DNA of 64,000 nt from Candidatus Angelobacter sp. Gp1-AA117. GTDB taxonomy: Bacteria > Acidobacteriota > Terriglobia > Terriglobales > Acidobacteriaceae. Location of the stretch: assembly GCA_003223515.1 (NCBI GenBank), contig QHVI01000019.1:1-64000 (forward strand), in the 5' to 3' direction. Positions 30,174 to 39,696 of this stretch are shown in pieces. The notes under the pieces were generated by a model that saw nothing but the letters and a program-made list of their open reading frames with translations, had not been told where the DNA came from and did no database searches. Position numbers and translations under genes: made by a program. Every line of letters starts with the position of its first letter. Within the stretch, counting starts at the first letter, position 1.

Positions 30174-30395
30174 TAACCGCAGCGTGGCGAGCCACAATCA
30201 AAACCTTTTACCGCAGAGGACGCAGAGGTAATAAGAATCAAAACCTTAACCACGCAGACACGGAGAACACTGAGACACGGAGAAAAGCGACAAGAATTTT
30301 GTGGAGGTGATCCGATATTTACCTCCCGCCGAAGACAAAGTCTCATCCGTAAATACCTGAGGAAAAGGGAGGTCACGGAGAAGCGCCAAATTCTT
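30174..30395. repeat. Interspersed repeat R2, long copy A
   Basis: aaccttaaccacgcagacacggagaacactgag...gtggaggtgatccgatatttacc...gaggtcacggagaagcgccaaattctt; matches 59272-59510. Confidence 0.9.
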
Positions 30396-30398
30396 GAA

Positions 30399-31037
30399 TC
30401 AAGCTTCCACTAATTTATTGCGGATGGCATGCCGTACAAGGTCACTGAATGAATTCAAATGAAGTTTTTGCATGATACGAGCACGGTGGTTTTCCACGGT
30501 GCGCACGCTCAGGTTGAGATGCACAGACACTTCCTTATTGCTTTTGCCTTCAGCCAGCAATTGAACAATCTGTGTTTCCCGCATTGTCAAATGGCCTTTT
30601 CTCCTGCGGCGGTCGTCGTGCTGTTGGGCGAGCAACGAGTGCGGAACGGCCGGCGAAAAGAATTTTTCGCCGCTCAGGACTTTCCTTATGGCGGTGATCA
30701 CCACGTCTTCCGCCTCTGACTTCAGCACATACCCGTGAGCTCCCGTGTTTGCGACTATGTCAATAAATTCTTCAGTGCAGTGCATGGTCAGCACGATCAC
30801 CCGTGAATTCGGGGAAGCTGCCAGTAGTAATGGCGCCGTATCCAGGCCATTCAACCCAGGCATGCTGATGTCCAGGACCACCACGTCAGGATGCAGTTCA
30901 CCGGCCTTCTGTACGGCTTCTCTGCCGTTTGCGGCTTCTCCCACAATTTTCCAGCCGGGCTGCTCCTGAAGCAGGCTACGCAAGCCGTGCCGGACCACGG
31001 CATGGTCATCCACAATCAGAATTGATATTTGTTCCAT
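30399..31037 (-). CDS. NarL/FixJ-family response regulator
   Basis: ILIVDDHAVVRHGLRSLL; VVVLDISMPG; LTMRETQIVQLLAEGKSNKEVSVHLNLSVRTVENHRARIMQKL. Confidence 0.95.
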   Translation of the reverse strand: MEQISILIVDDHAVVRHGLRSLLQEQPGWKIVGEAANGREAVQKAGELHPDVVVLDISMPGLNGLDTAPLLLAASPNSRVIVLTMHCTEEFIDIVANTGAHGYVLKSEAEDVVITAIRKVLSGEKFFSPAVPHSLLAQQHDDRRRRKGHLTMRETQIVQLLAEGKSNKEVSVHLNLSVRTVENHRARIMQKLHLNSFSDLVRHAIRNKLVEA

Positions 31038-31049
31038 GACTCTGAGGCC

Positions 31050-32168
31050 TCATGCATCCTTGTCTTTCAGAGACCGCGGCAATATTGCCTTCACAGTTGT
31101 GCCGCGCCGCCCAAACTTGACCCGCAGTTCACCTCCCAACTGTTGCAGCCTTTCCCGCATTCCAGGAATTCCTACGCCCAGAGAACCTAATGTTAGCGCT
31201 TTCTTTGCACGTTTGCGCACCTTGCCGCTATTTCCATAGTCTCGCACCGTCAGCACCGTGAAGTTAGGATAAGAACGGATGGTAATGTCCGCTCTTGCAG
31301 ATCCCGAATGCTGCAAGACATTGTTGAGGCTTTCCTGGACAACACGAAACAGGGCTGTCTCGGCCTCGGGAGCAAGACGTTCAGTTTTTCTGGAATGCAG
31401 CCGGACGGTAATTCCGCTGCGCTCACTGAACCCGCGTACATACCATTTCAGGGTTTCCACCAGGCCATGATCGTCGAGCATGGGTGGATGGAGAAGGTAG
31501 GAGATGGTCCGCACTTCATTTGCCGCCTGCCTGGCTAGCGCCAGGGCGGAAGCAATCTTCTTCTGCGAGGCTTTATCCAGGGCAGAAGAAGATTGCTTTA
31601 GAGCTCCGAGCAGCAGGATCAGCCCGGCAAGGTGTTGTCCGGTAGCGTCATGCAGGTCGCGGGCAATGCGGCGGCGCTCCCGGTCCTGCGATTGCAGGAG
31701 CTTATTGGAAAGTTCGTGGATGGCCTGTTCACTGCTTTTTCGTTCGGTGATGTCCTCAACAAGCGCAATAAAGTTCGCGGGTTTGCCGCCCGGTTTGGCA
31801 AAGGCTGACGTGCTGTTCCTCACCCATACAACATCGCCTGATTTTGTTATATATCTTTTCTCCAGGACAAAGCTGGAGACTTCGCCGTTACGCATTCCGA
31901 CAACCAGCCTGCGGTTTTTTTGAAGGTCCTTGGGATGAGTGATTTTCATCCACGTCAGGGCCTTCAACTGTTTCTCCGGATAGCCTGTAATCCGGCAGAA
32001 CGCCGGATTGACAACCACGAACTTGCCCTGCCGGTCTGTGATCGCAACTCCAATGGTTGCGCTAAACAGGGCACTTCTGAACAGGCCTTCTTCTCGCGTT
32101 AATGCTACCGGCCCGTCATTACGGCTCTTCTTTCTTACTACACGACTAGAACCAGATTGTGATCCCAC
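31050..32168 (-). CDS. PAS-domain HisKA_3-type sensor histidine kinase
   Basis: RDLHDATGQHLAGLILLLGAL; GSLGVGIPGMRERLQQLGGEL; next to NarL regulator. Confidence 0.93.
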   Translation of the reverse strand: MGSQSGSSRVVRKKSRNDGPVALTREEGLFRSALFSATIGVAITDRQGKFVVVNPAFCRITGYPEKQLKALTWMKITHPKDLQKNRRLVVGMRNGEVSSFVLEKRYITKSGDVVWVRNSTSAFAKPGGKPANFIALVEDITERKSSEQAIHELSNKLLQSQDRERRRIARDLHDATGQHLAGLILLLGALKQSSSALDKASQKKIASALALARQAANEVRTISYLLHPPMLDDHGLVETLKWYVRGFSERSGITVRLHSRKTERLAPEAETALFRVVQESLNNVLQHSGSARADITIRSYPNFTVLTVRDYGNSGKVRKRAKKALTLGSLGVGIPGMRERLQQLGGELRVKFGRRGTTVKAILPRSLKDKDA

Positions 32169-32546
32169 TTGCCTGCTCCTTCATCCTCCTGGGAGATGCG
32201 GGCCGGCCAATGCCCTTGGTTGTGCAAGTTCCATGAAGCTCTCCTGGGGCGGCCGGTCTGTATGCTGGCGGAGCGCCAGGGGCAGCGCGCAGACGGGCAC
32301 AAGAGTTTCATTTCTCTTTAATACTTAACACATAGCATCATGGTGTTGGACTGTGCAAGAGGCACCCATTGAATAAATCACAGCAACAGATCCACGAGTG
32401 CATAAGACTTAATAAGAGCTAATTATGAGGAGAAGTTTGAGTAATAATACTTATCTATTCCATTGTCAGATAAAAACTTTGTAACATCCTGGACAATCTG
32501 CACTAAAGTACTTATTAACTACTCGCAATTCCTATTGATTTGAAGT

Positions 32547-33785
32547 GTGCAGCGTCATACTACTATTCATTCAGACGCTCTCCTGTTGATTTTCTATGAG
32601 GTCGAAGGTTTGAACTTGAATTCCGGAGCCATTCATTCACACAAAGACTGCGTTGACTTTTCGCAATGGACCAGCGCCGACTACCGTGCCCTCTTCGATG
32701 CTGTTCCCGATGCTGTGGTGATCGCCAGCAGTTCCGGTGAGATCGTGATGACAAATGTGCAGGTCGAAACACTGTTCGGGTATGAGCGTCTCCAATTGGT
32801 TGGTAAAGGAATCAGCTTTCTCGTTCCAGAGAGATACCGGGAACAACATGCCATTCACACCGGGAATTTTTTGAATCACCCCTGCAAGCGTGAGATGGGG
32901 GTTGGACTGGAGCTTTGCGCGTTACGATCCAACGGCACAGAATTTCCCGCCGAGATTAGTCTAAGTCCGCTGGCCATCGGCACGGCCATGTTCGTAGTCA
33001 GCACGATCCGCGACAGCAGCGAACGCAGGCGCGCCAACGAAAAGATCAGACTCCAGCACCAGCAATTGAATCAGCTCACAAATGAACTTGCCGCCAGTCA
33101 TCATGAACTGGAGGCATTCAGCTACTCGATCGCTCACGACCTGCGCGCCCCCCTTCGCCAGATCGAAGGGTTCTCGAAGATCCTGCTGGAAGACAGCCCT
33201 CATTCTCTTCCCACCGACTTGCCTGAATGCGTGAAACACATCCGCCAGGGGGCGCTGCACATGAGCAGGCTCGTGGACGGCCTGCTGGAGCTTTCCTGCC
33301 TGGCGCGCCGCCCTGTCGAGCGGCAAGCAACGGATATGAACCGGCTGGTGCGGGAGGTGATTGACGAAATAAGGCCTGAACTTCGGACACGCGATGTGCG
33401 ATGGAAAGTGAGACCTCTCTCCAATGTGCAATGCGATCCGATTTTGACCAAACAGGTGTTCACAAACCTGCTTTCCAACGCTGTAAAGTTCACGCGGCCA
33501 CGCTCCCGGGCAATCATCGAGATTGAGGAAAGTTTCAAAGACGGACACCCTGTTTTCTGTATCCGGGATAACGGAGTGGGATTCAATATGCAATATGCGG
33601 ACAAACTGTTCGTGGTTTTCCAAAGACTGCATCTGCAAGAAGAGTTCGAAGGCCTCGGCATTGGACTGGCGACTGTCCAGCGTATTGTCCGGAAACATGG
33701 CGGGAACATCTGGGCTGAAGCGGAACCAGAGCACGGTGCTGCTTTCTTTTTTACATTGTCGCCTGGTACAGAGGGTGCTTTTTGA
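32547..33785 (+). CDS. PAS-domain sensor histidine kinase
   Basis: SIAHDLRAPLRQIEGFSKIL; NAVKFTRPR; GVGFNMQYADKLFVVFQRLH. Confidence 0.93.
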   Translation: MQRHTTIHSDALLLIFYEVEGLNLNSGAIHSHKDCVDFSQWTSADYRALFDAVPDAVVIASSSGEIVMTNVQVETLFGYERLQLVGKGISFLVPERYREQHAIHTGNFLNHPCKREMGVGLELCALRSNGTEFPAEISLSPLAIGTAMFVVSTIRDSSERRRANEKIRLQHQQLNQLTNELAASHHELEAFSYSIAHDLRAPLRQIEGFSKILLEDSPHSLPTDLPECVKHIRQGALHMSRLVDGLLELSCLARRPVERQATDMNRLVREVIDEIRPELRTRDVRWKVRPLSNVQCDPILTKQVFTNLLSNAVKFTRPRSRAIIEIEESFKDGHPVFCIRDNGVGFNMQYADKLFVVFQRLHLQEEFEGLGIGLATVQRIVRKHGGNIWAEAEPEHGAAFFFTLSPGTEGAF

Positions 33786-35746
33786 GCAGTGCGGGCAACC
33801 ATCACGTAAGCGGAACAGGGCTAGAGCGAAAACTGATCCGGATCTTACTGCTGGAAGACAGCGAAGCGGACGCGCAATTGAGCATCCGCAAACTTCAAAG
33901 CTCCGGACTGTCCGTGCAGGTCGACATGGCCACCAGTTCCGGGCAATTCAAACGGCATGTCGCAGACAAACTCTACGATATCGTACTGGCTGATTACCGC
34001 ATTCCCTCATGGACAGGACTGGAAGCTTTCCACTGGCTGCGCGCATCCGGTTATTCTTTGCCCTTCATCCTTGTGACTGGAACCCTGGGCGAAGACACTG
34101 CCGTGGAGTCTATCAAGCAGGGAGTCAGCGACTATGTTCTGAAGAAGAACCTGGAACGCCTGCCCATGGCGCTCATTCGGGCGCTGGAGGACCATGCTCT
34201 GCGGCTGGACAGGGACCGTGCAGAACGTGAGCTGCGCCAGTCCACTGAAGAATATCGCTCCATCATTGAAGGAGCGCCTTATGGCATCGTACGCAGCAAA
34301 GAGACGGGCGAGGTTGTCATGGCGAACCCTGCGATGCTGGAGATGCTCGGCTATAGCGCGGAAGAACTCAGCCAGTTGAATGCCGGTGAAGTCTATCTTG
34401 ATCCGGCTGATAGAAAAAGGATATTCGAGCAATTGAACCACGAGCCTTTCTCTATTTGCACGGAAGTCAAGGTGCACACAAAAGGCGGGAAACAGGTCCA
34501 TGTGCTGCTGGCAGGAAAACGCGTGCCTAAGCGCACGGAAGAAGAACAACTCTATGAATTTTTCGTGCAGGACGTCAGCCAGCAGCGCGCGCTGGAGCAG
34601 CAGTTCCTTCAGGCCCAGAAGATGGAGGCGGTCGGCCGCCTGGCGGGAGGTGTGGCCCATGACTTCAACAATCTGCTGATGATTATTGGCGGTTACACTG
34701 AATTGCTGCAGCAGCAGGTGCTTCCTGAGAAAGTTGCCGGATACATAAGCCAGATTCAGAACGCCTCGAAAATGGCGGCATCCGTAGTCCGCCAGCTTCT
34801 TGCCTTCAGCAGGAGACAAGTTCCTGAACGCCACATCCTCGATCTCAATACCATCGTTACTGATTTGAAGAAAATGCTCCCCAGGCTACTGGGCGAGGAT
34901 GTTGACCTGGTTATCGTGCCGGGAGAGGCGTTGAACTGTGTTTCCGCAGATCGCGGACACATGGAGCAGATCATCATGAACCTGGCTGTGAATGCGCGTG
35001 ATGCCATGCCGGAGGGCGGCAGAATGACTATTCAGACCGCCAACGCGCTGGTGGACAACGAATATCTACAGCAAAACACCCTCTCTATGCCGCCCGGAAG
35101 TTATGTCACATTATCCGTCACCGATACCGGGACGGGCATGGACGAAGAGACGCAGGCACACATATTTGAACCGTTTTTCACCACAAAGGAGCATGGCAAG
35201 GGGACAGGACTGGGCCTGGCGACCGTCTATGGCATCGCAAAGCAGAGTGAAGGCCATATCACCGTTCAGAGCGCCCCCGGTAATGGCACGTGTTTCACAC
35301 TTTATTTTCCCGCAGCCTTGATGGAAGGAACCAAACAGCGGCAGGCAAAGAGTGCCGGTCCTGTACTCACCGGACACGAAACGATCCTTCTGGTTGAAGA
35401 CGAGCCTGACCTGCGCGAGATAACGCGCGAATATCTGGAGCCAAAGGGGTACAAGGTGCTGAGCGCCGGATCAGGCGAGGCTGCCCTGCAGCTTGTGCGA
35501 GCCCATGAAGGCGCTATTCATGTTCTGCTGACTGACTTGATCATGCCGGGAATCCGGGGGCAGGAGCTTGCAAAGACCCTTCGCAAGTTGCATCCAGCGC
35601 TGAACATTATCTTTGTTTCAGGTTATAGCGACCAGCCTGTGGCGATTGAGGAGTATGGGCCAAACGCGGCTTATCTTCAAAAACCAGTAAGTCTGGGCGA
35701 CCTGGGAATTTCCGTTCGCACCTTGCTGGACCGCCGTCCAGAGTAG
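33782..35746 (+). CDS. Hybrid histidine kinase (REC-PAS-HisKA-HATPase-REC)
   Basis: ILLLEDSEADAQLS; GGVAHDFNNLLMIIGGYTELL; GKGTGLGLATVYGI; ILLVEDEPDLREI. Confidence 0.95.
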   Translation: MSSAGNHHVSGTGLERKLIRILLLEDSEADAQLSIRKLQSSGLSVQVDMATSSGQFKRHVADKLYDIVLADYRIPSWTGLEAFHWLRASGYSLPFILVTGTLGEDTAVESIKQGVSDYVLKKNLERLPMALIRALEDHALRLDRDRAERELRQSTEEYRSIIEGAPYGIVRSKETGEVVMANPAMLEMLGYSAEELSQLNAGEVYLDPADRKRIFEQLNHEPFSICTEVKVHTKGGKQVHVLLAGKRVPKRTEEEQLYEFFVQDVSQQRALEQQFLQAQKMEAVGRLAGGVAHDFNNLLMIIGGYTELLQQQVLPEKVAGYISQIQNASKMAASVVRQLLAFSRRQVPERHILDLNTIVTDLKKMLPRLLGEDVDLVIVPGEALNCVSADRGHMEQIIMNLAVNARDAMPEGGRMTIQTANALVDNEYLQQNTLSMPPGSYVTLSVTDTGTGMDEETQAHIFEPFFTTKEHGKGTGLGLATVYGIAKQSEGHITVQSAPGNGTCFTLYFPAALMEGTKQRQAKSAGPVLTGHETILLVEDEPDLREITREYLEPKGYKVLSAGSGEAALQLVRAHEGAIHVLLTDLIMPGIRGQELAKTLRKLHPALNIIFVSGYSDQPVAIEEYGPNAAYLQKPVSLGDLGISVRTLLDRRPE

Positions 35747-35754
35747 AACCCTGA

Positions 35755-37986
35755 GTGAAGTTGATGCGTAACGCCGCGAAAAATCCCACGACAAACAGAA
35801 ACTCACGGTATGGGCTGATTGCCGCTTCAGGTCGCGGCAGTGTCATGCTGAGGCGGCTGCTGCCGGTCGCCATCGCTCTCCCGGCATTGCTGGGATGGGC
35901 ATGGTTTGCGGACGAGCGGGCCAAGATACTGGGACCCAGGCTGGGCCTGGGGCTGTTTACTCTGACCAATATCGTGATGTTCGTTGTATTGCTGTACGCG
36001 ATGGGAATATGGCTCAACCGCGCAAATATGGCCCGTCGCAGAGCCGGAGATCGCGACCTGCAATTGACAGCCATTCAACGCGCCCAAGAGGCCCTTCTGC
36101 AAAGCCAGAACCAGCTCCAGGGCATCATTCACTCAGCCATGGACGCGGTGATCACCGTGGATTCAGAACAACGGGTGATGATGTTCAATACTGCTGCGGA
36201 AAGGATGTTTCTCTGCCTTTCCCGTGAAGCACTGGGACAGCCGCTGGGTCGCTTTATTCCGGAACGCTTTCGCGCCGCCCATGACCGGCATGTTGCACAC
36301 TTCGGCGAAACCGGCGTGACCAGCCGCGCCATGGGCGCGCTGGGAACTCTAAGCGGATTGCGGGCCAACGGTGAAGAATTCCCCATTGAGGTTTCCATCT
36401 CTCAAATTGAAAGTGGTGGGAACAAGCTCTACACCGCTATTGTTCGCGATGTTACCGACCGGCAGCGGAGCGAACAATCTTTGCGCGAACAAGCCAGTGT
36501 CCTGGACCTGGCCCAGGTCCTGGTGCGGGACACGGAAGACCGGATCGTGCTGTGGACCCGTGGCATTGCCAAACTCTACGGCTACTCGCGGGGAGAAGCC
36601 CTGGGCCGTTATTCGCATGAACTGCTGCGTACAGAATTTCCTGAGCCGCTTGCGGGAATCCACGAAAAACTGTTTAGAAATGGCTTTTGGGAAGGAGAAC
36701 TCTCGCATTATGCGCGCAATGGCCGGCGGATGATTGTGGCTAGTCTGTGGGTTTTGGAGCGTGACCATCATGGCCACCCGTTACGGGTGCTGGAGGCCGA
36801 CACTGATATTACAGAGCGCAAGCAAATGGAAGAGTCATTGCTGCAATCACAAAAGATGCAGGCACTGGGGACACTGGCCGGGGGCATCGCCCACGATTTC
36901 AACAATATCCTGCTGGCAATCACAGGAAACACCCGCCTTGCCATCGAGGATCTTTCCCCGGATCATCCTGTCCAGCAGAGCCTCAAAGAGATTGTCCAGG
37001 GTTGTACACGCGCCTCTGCGCTGGTGCGGCAGATTCTGACCTTCAGCAGACGCCAGGAAGCCAGCCGCAAAACCATCGATATTCGTCCGGTATTGGAAGA
37101 AGGATTGGCCCTGCTCCGCGCCACTCTTCCAGCAAGAGTCGAAATCCGCAAGGATTTTGCTGATGGCCTGCTTCCCATCTCTGCCAATTCAACCCAAATC
37201 CATCAGATCATCATGAACCTGGGCACGAATGCCGCCCGTGCTATCGGTGAAAAACCGGGAGTCGTCGAGTTCAGGGCCATGACTCAGAAAATCCATTCAG
37301 AGCATGCCGGAATGGTGGACAAACTTAAGCCTGGAGTTTATGTGCGGCTTTCTGCCAGGGATACCGGGTGTGGCATGGATTCGGCAACGCTGGAACGCAT
37401 CTTTGAACCGTTTTTCACCACGCAACCGGTTGGACAGGGCACAGGACTCGGCCTGGCTGTAGTCCATGGGATCATGAAAGACCATGGAGGATACGTCTCT
37501 GCCTATAGTGAACCGGGCAAAGGTACGGTATTGAACCTGTATTTCCCGGTCTCAACCGAGGTTCGGCAGGAGGCGATGAAAACGGCTGCTGTTGTACCCA
37601 GAGGAAGCGGCGAACGGCTGCTTTATGTCGATGATGAGGCGACTCTGGTGCTGCTAATGAAGAGGTCTTTGCAGCGGCTTGGCTATGAGGTAACGGGCTA
37701 CAGCAATCCACTTGAAGCGCTGAAAATTTTTCGGCAGCAGCCACAACAGTTTGATGCGGTGATTACCGATCTTTCCATGCCAGGAATGTCCGGCTCAGAT
37801 CTGGCAGCCCAGATCATCGCGATCCGGCCGGAGATCCCCGTGATAATGATTTCAGGCTACATACGTCCTGAAGACCAGGAGCGGGCCCAGCAATTGGGAG
37901 TGCGCGAGCTTGTCTTCAAGCCCGACAATGTAGACGAACTGGCAGCAGCGCTCCACCGTGTCTTCTCACAGTCGCGCGTCGGATAG
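35755..37986 (+). CDS. Membrane-anchored PAS-PAS hybrid histidine kinase with C-terminal receiver
   Basis: Two N-terminal TM segments; GGIAHDFNNILLAITGNTRLA; GQGTGLGLAVVHGI; LLYVDDEATLVLLM. Confidence 0.95.
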   Translation: MKLMRNAAKNPTTNRNSRYGLIAASGRGSVMLRRLLPVAIALPALLGWAWFADERAKILGPRLGLGLFTLTNIVMFVVLLYAMGIWLNRANMARRRAGDRDLQLTAIQRAQEALLQSQNQLQGIIHSAMDAVITVDSEQRVMMFNTAAERMFLCLSREALGQPLGRFIPERFRAAHDRHVAHFGETGVTSRAMGALGTLSGLRANGEEFPIEVSISQIESGGNKLYTAIVRDVTDRQRSEQSLREQASVLDLAQVLVRDTEDRIVLWTRGIAKLYGYSRGEALGRYSHELLRTEFPEPLAGIHEKLFRNGFWEGELSHYARNGRRMIVASLWVLERDHHGHPLRVLEADTDITERKQMEESLLQSQKMQALGTLAGGIAHDFNNILLAITGNTRLAIEDLSPDHPVQQSLKEIVQGCTRASALVRQILTFSRRQEASRKTIDIRPVLEEGLALLRATLPARVEIRKDFADGLLPISANSTQIHQIIMNLGTNAARAIGEKPGVVEFRAMTQKIHSEHAGMVDKLKPGVYVRLSARDTGCGMDSATLERIFEPFFTTQPVGQGTGLGLAVVHGIMKDHGGYVSAYSEPGKGTVLNLYFPVSTEVRQEAMKTAAVVPRGSGERLLYVDDEATLVLLMKRSLQRLGYEVTGYSNPLEALKIFRQQPQQFDAVITDLSMPGMSGSDLAAQIIAIRPEIPVIMISGYIRPEDQERAQQLGVRELVFKPDNVDELAAALHRVFSQSRVG

Positions 37987-38015
37987 TGTTCTTGCCATTC
38001 TGCGCTTGTTGACGT

Positions 38016-38732
38016 TCACAATTCACACGGGTTCCATGACAGGTTGGGGGCATTGCCATTGAATGTGAGCCGCCGGTAAAGGTCGTATTCGAGCCTCACA
38101 TCATTCAGGCAATACTCGCGGATGTCGTCAAACCGTCCTGCACGCCATAATTCATAGACTTGATTTCCCGCGCCGGTCTTGGCTCCCAACCCCATGATCT
38201 GCGTCAGGTTTCCAAGTTTCACGAATTGACGATTGCCGGGAGGGGACCAGTGGGCCCATACCTGCATGGTATCGAAGGTAAATCTGGTGGATTCGCGCTG
38301 GAGATGCAGCGGACGCGAGGGACACACATTACAAATAACGGAGCGGTTCCATAAGAAAGGCAGATCAAAACCTAAAATGTTGTGCCCTATGAAGTAGTCG
38401 TCCGGCGACAAGAATTGCCAGAACGATCTCAGTACTTCGGCTTCTTTGGCCAGACTCGTCTCCAGCGAATCTTCCGCACCGATCCAAGCCACGAACGACT
38501 TCTCTTCTCTCGGATGGCTCTCATTCTCTATCAGGAGGCAGATGCAGACGATGCGTCCCAGGGTCCAATTCAACGAGGTCTGCAGGTACGGTTCTTCGGT
38601 GGAAGCCTCGCGCTGGAAAAGCCGGCGCCAGAAGCTGACAGGAGCGGCAGGTCGCGGCGGGGGAATAAATAGGCGCTGGGCATCCGCACACGGGATGGTT
38701 TCAATGTCTACGACTACTTTACGGGAGGACAT
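38016..38732 (-). CDS. 3'-5' exonuclease-like protein (RNase H fold, PolB exonuclease-related)
   Basis: VVVDIETIPC; YFIGHNILGFDLPFLWNRS; EYCLNDVRLEYDLY. Confidence 0.75.
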   Translation of the reverse strand: MSSRKVVVDIETIPCADAQRLFIPPPRPAAPVSFWRRLFQREASTEEPYLQTSLNWTLGRIVCICLLIENESHPREEKSFVAWIGAEDSLETSLAKEAEVLRSFWQFLSPDDYFIGHNILGFDLPFLWNRSVICNVCPSRPLHLQRESTRFTFDTMQVWAHWSPPGNRQFVKLGNLTQIMGLGAKTGAGNQVYELWRAGRFDDIREYCLNDVRLEYDLYRRLTFNGNAPNLSWNPCEL

Positions 38733-38859
38733 GGGCCTGGCAGGATTATATAAGCCAGCTCATCCATGCTGCCGCGGCCTATTGAATGCTACATAAGTAA
38801 AGCCACCCGGCAGAGCAGGAGGAGCCACGAAGATCGAGCCAGCAAAGCATAATTGCAGT

Positions 38860-39696
38860 TCATTTTCGTCCGGTATACCGGTTCAATACTTCAAGGATCC
38901 CTGAGACCAGCATGGCGGGGGTTGGCGGACATCCGGGAATATAACCATGGACGGGAAGAAGCGAGTCAACGGGGCCGATGATCTCCTCGTTCAAGTTGAC
39001 AAGAGTTCCCACCGGGCAATTGCGCCGGTCAAAGATCCCACCGCTACAACCGCACGCTCCTACAGCTACCACTAATTTGGGTAATGGCACCGCCTCATAG
39101 GTTTTCTGCACTGCCGTGGCCATGTTGCGGGTCACGGGACCGGTAATGAGCAACATGTCAGCATGCTTTGGCGATGCTACAAAATGAATTCCAAAACGCT
39201 CCAGGTCGTAATATGGATTGGTGAGGGCCGTTATCTCCGCCTCGCATCCATTGCAAGAGCCGGGATCGAGTTGGCGGATATTCAAGGCCCTTCCCAGCAA
39301 AGCGTACACGCGGTCCCGAGCAGAGGTGTGCATTTCTCCGGCCTGTGCCTCAACTCCTGAACCAGTTTGCCAAGTCTGGACCAGTTCGCTTCGCGAAACA
39401 CCAGAATGTGAAAACCGTTTCGCTGGACGGATGGCCCCGTCTCCGACTTCGACACATCGTCCGCAGCCAATACACTTTCCGTAATCTAAACGCAAAGCAC
39501 AGCCGCCTTCAACAGGTGTGTCAGTGGTGATGGCACGCGTGGGACAGACTTCTGCGGCGGCGGCCGCGATCGGGGCAGTCAACAATTCCGGTATAATTTC
39601 CGGCATTCGGCTTCCGGCACAATCGCGAATCAGATCTTCGACGGGAATCAACTGAGAACGGCTCCGCAAACTATGAAACATCACATCAGTAATCAT
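38860..39696 (-). CDS. HyfI/NuoB-like subunit with N-terminal 4Fe-4S ferredoxin-like domain
   Basis: GKCIGCGRC; DPGSCNGCEAEI; GACGCSGGIF; IPGCPPTP. Confidence 0.88.
   Translation of the reverse strand: MITDVMFHSLRSRSQLIPVEDLIRDCAGSRMPEIIPELLTAPIAAAAAEVCPTRAITTDTPVEGGCALRLDYGKCIGCGRCVEVGDGAIRPAKRFSHSGVSRSELVQTWQTGSGVEAQAGEMHTSARDRVYALLGRALNIRQLDPGSCNGCEAEITALTNPYYDLERFGIHFVASPKHADMLLITGPVTRNMATAVQKTYEAVPLPKLVVAVGACGCSGGIFDRRNCPVGTLVNLNEEIIGPVDSLLPVHGYIPGCPPTPAMLVSGILEVLNRYTGRK

Noticed and set aside
30173-30376. Similar 67-72 aa minus-strand ORFs in both R2 copies (30173..30376, 59273..59491)
   Set aside because: Similarity comes from the repeat DNA; the frames shift relative to each other mid-ORF (LCLRREVN vs LAFGGKVN), arguing against coding selection.
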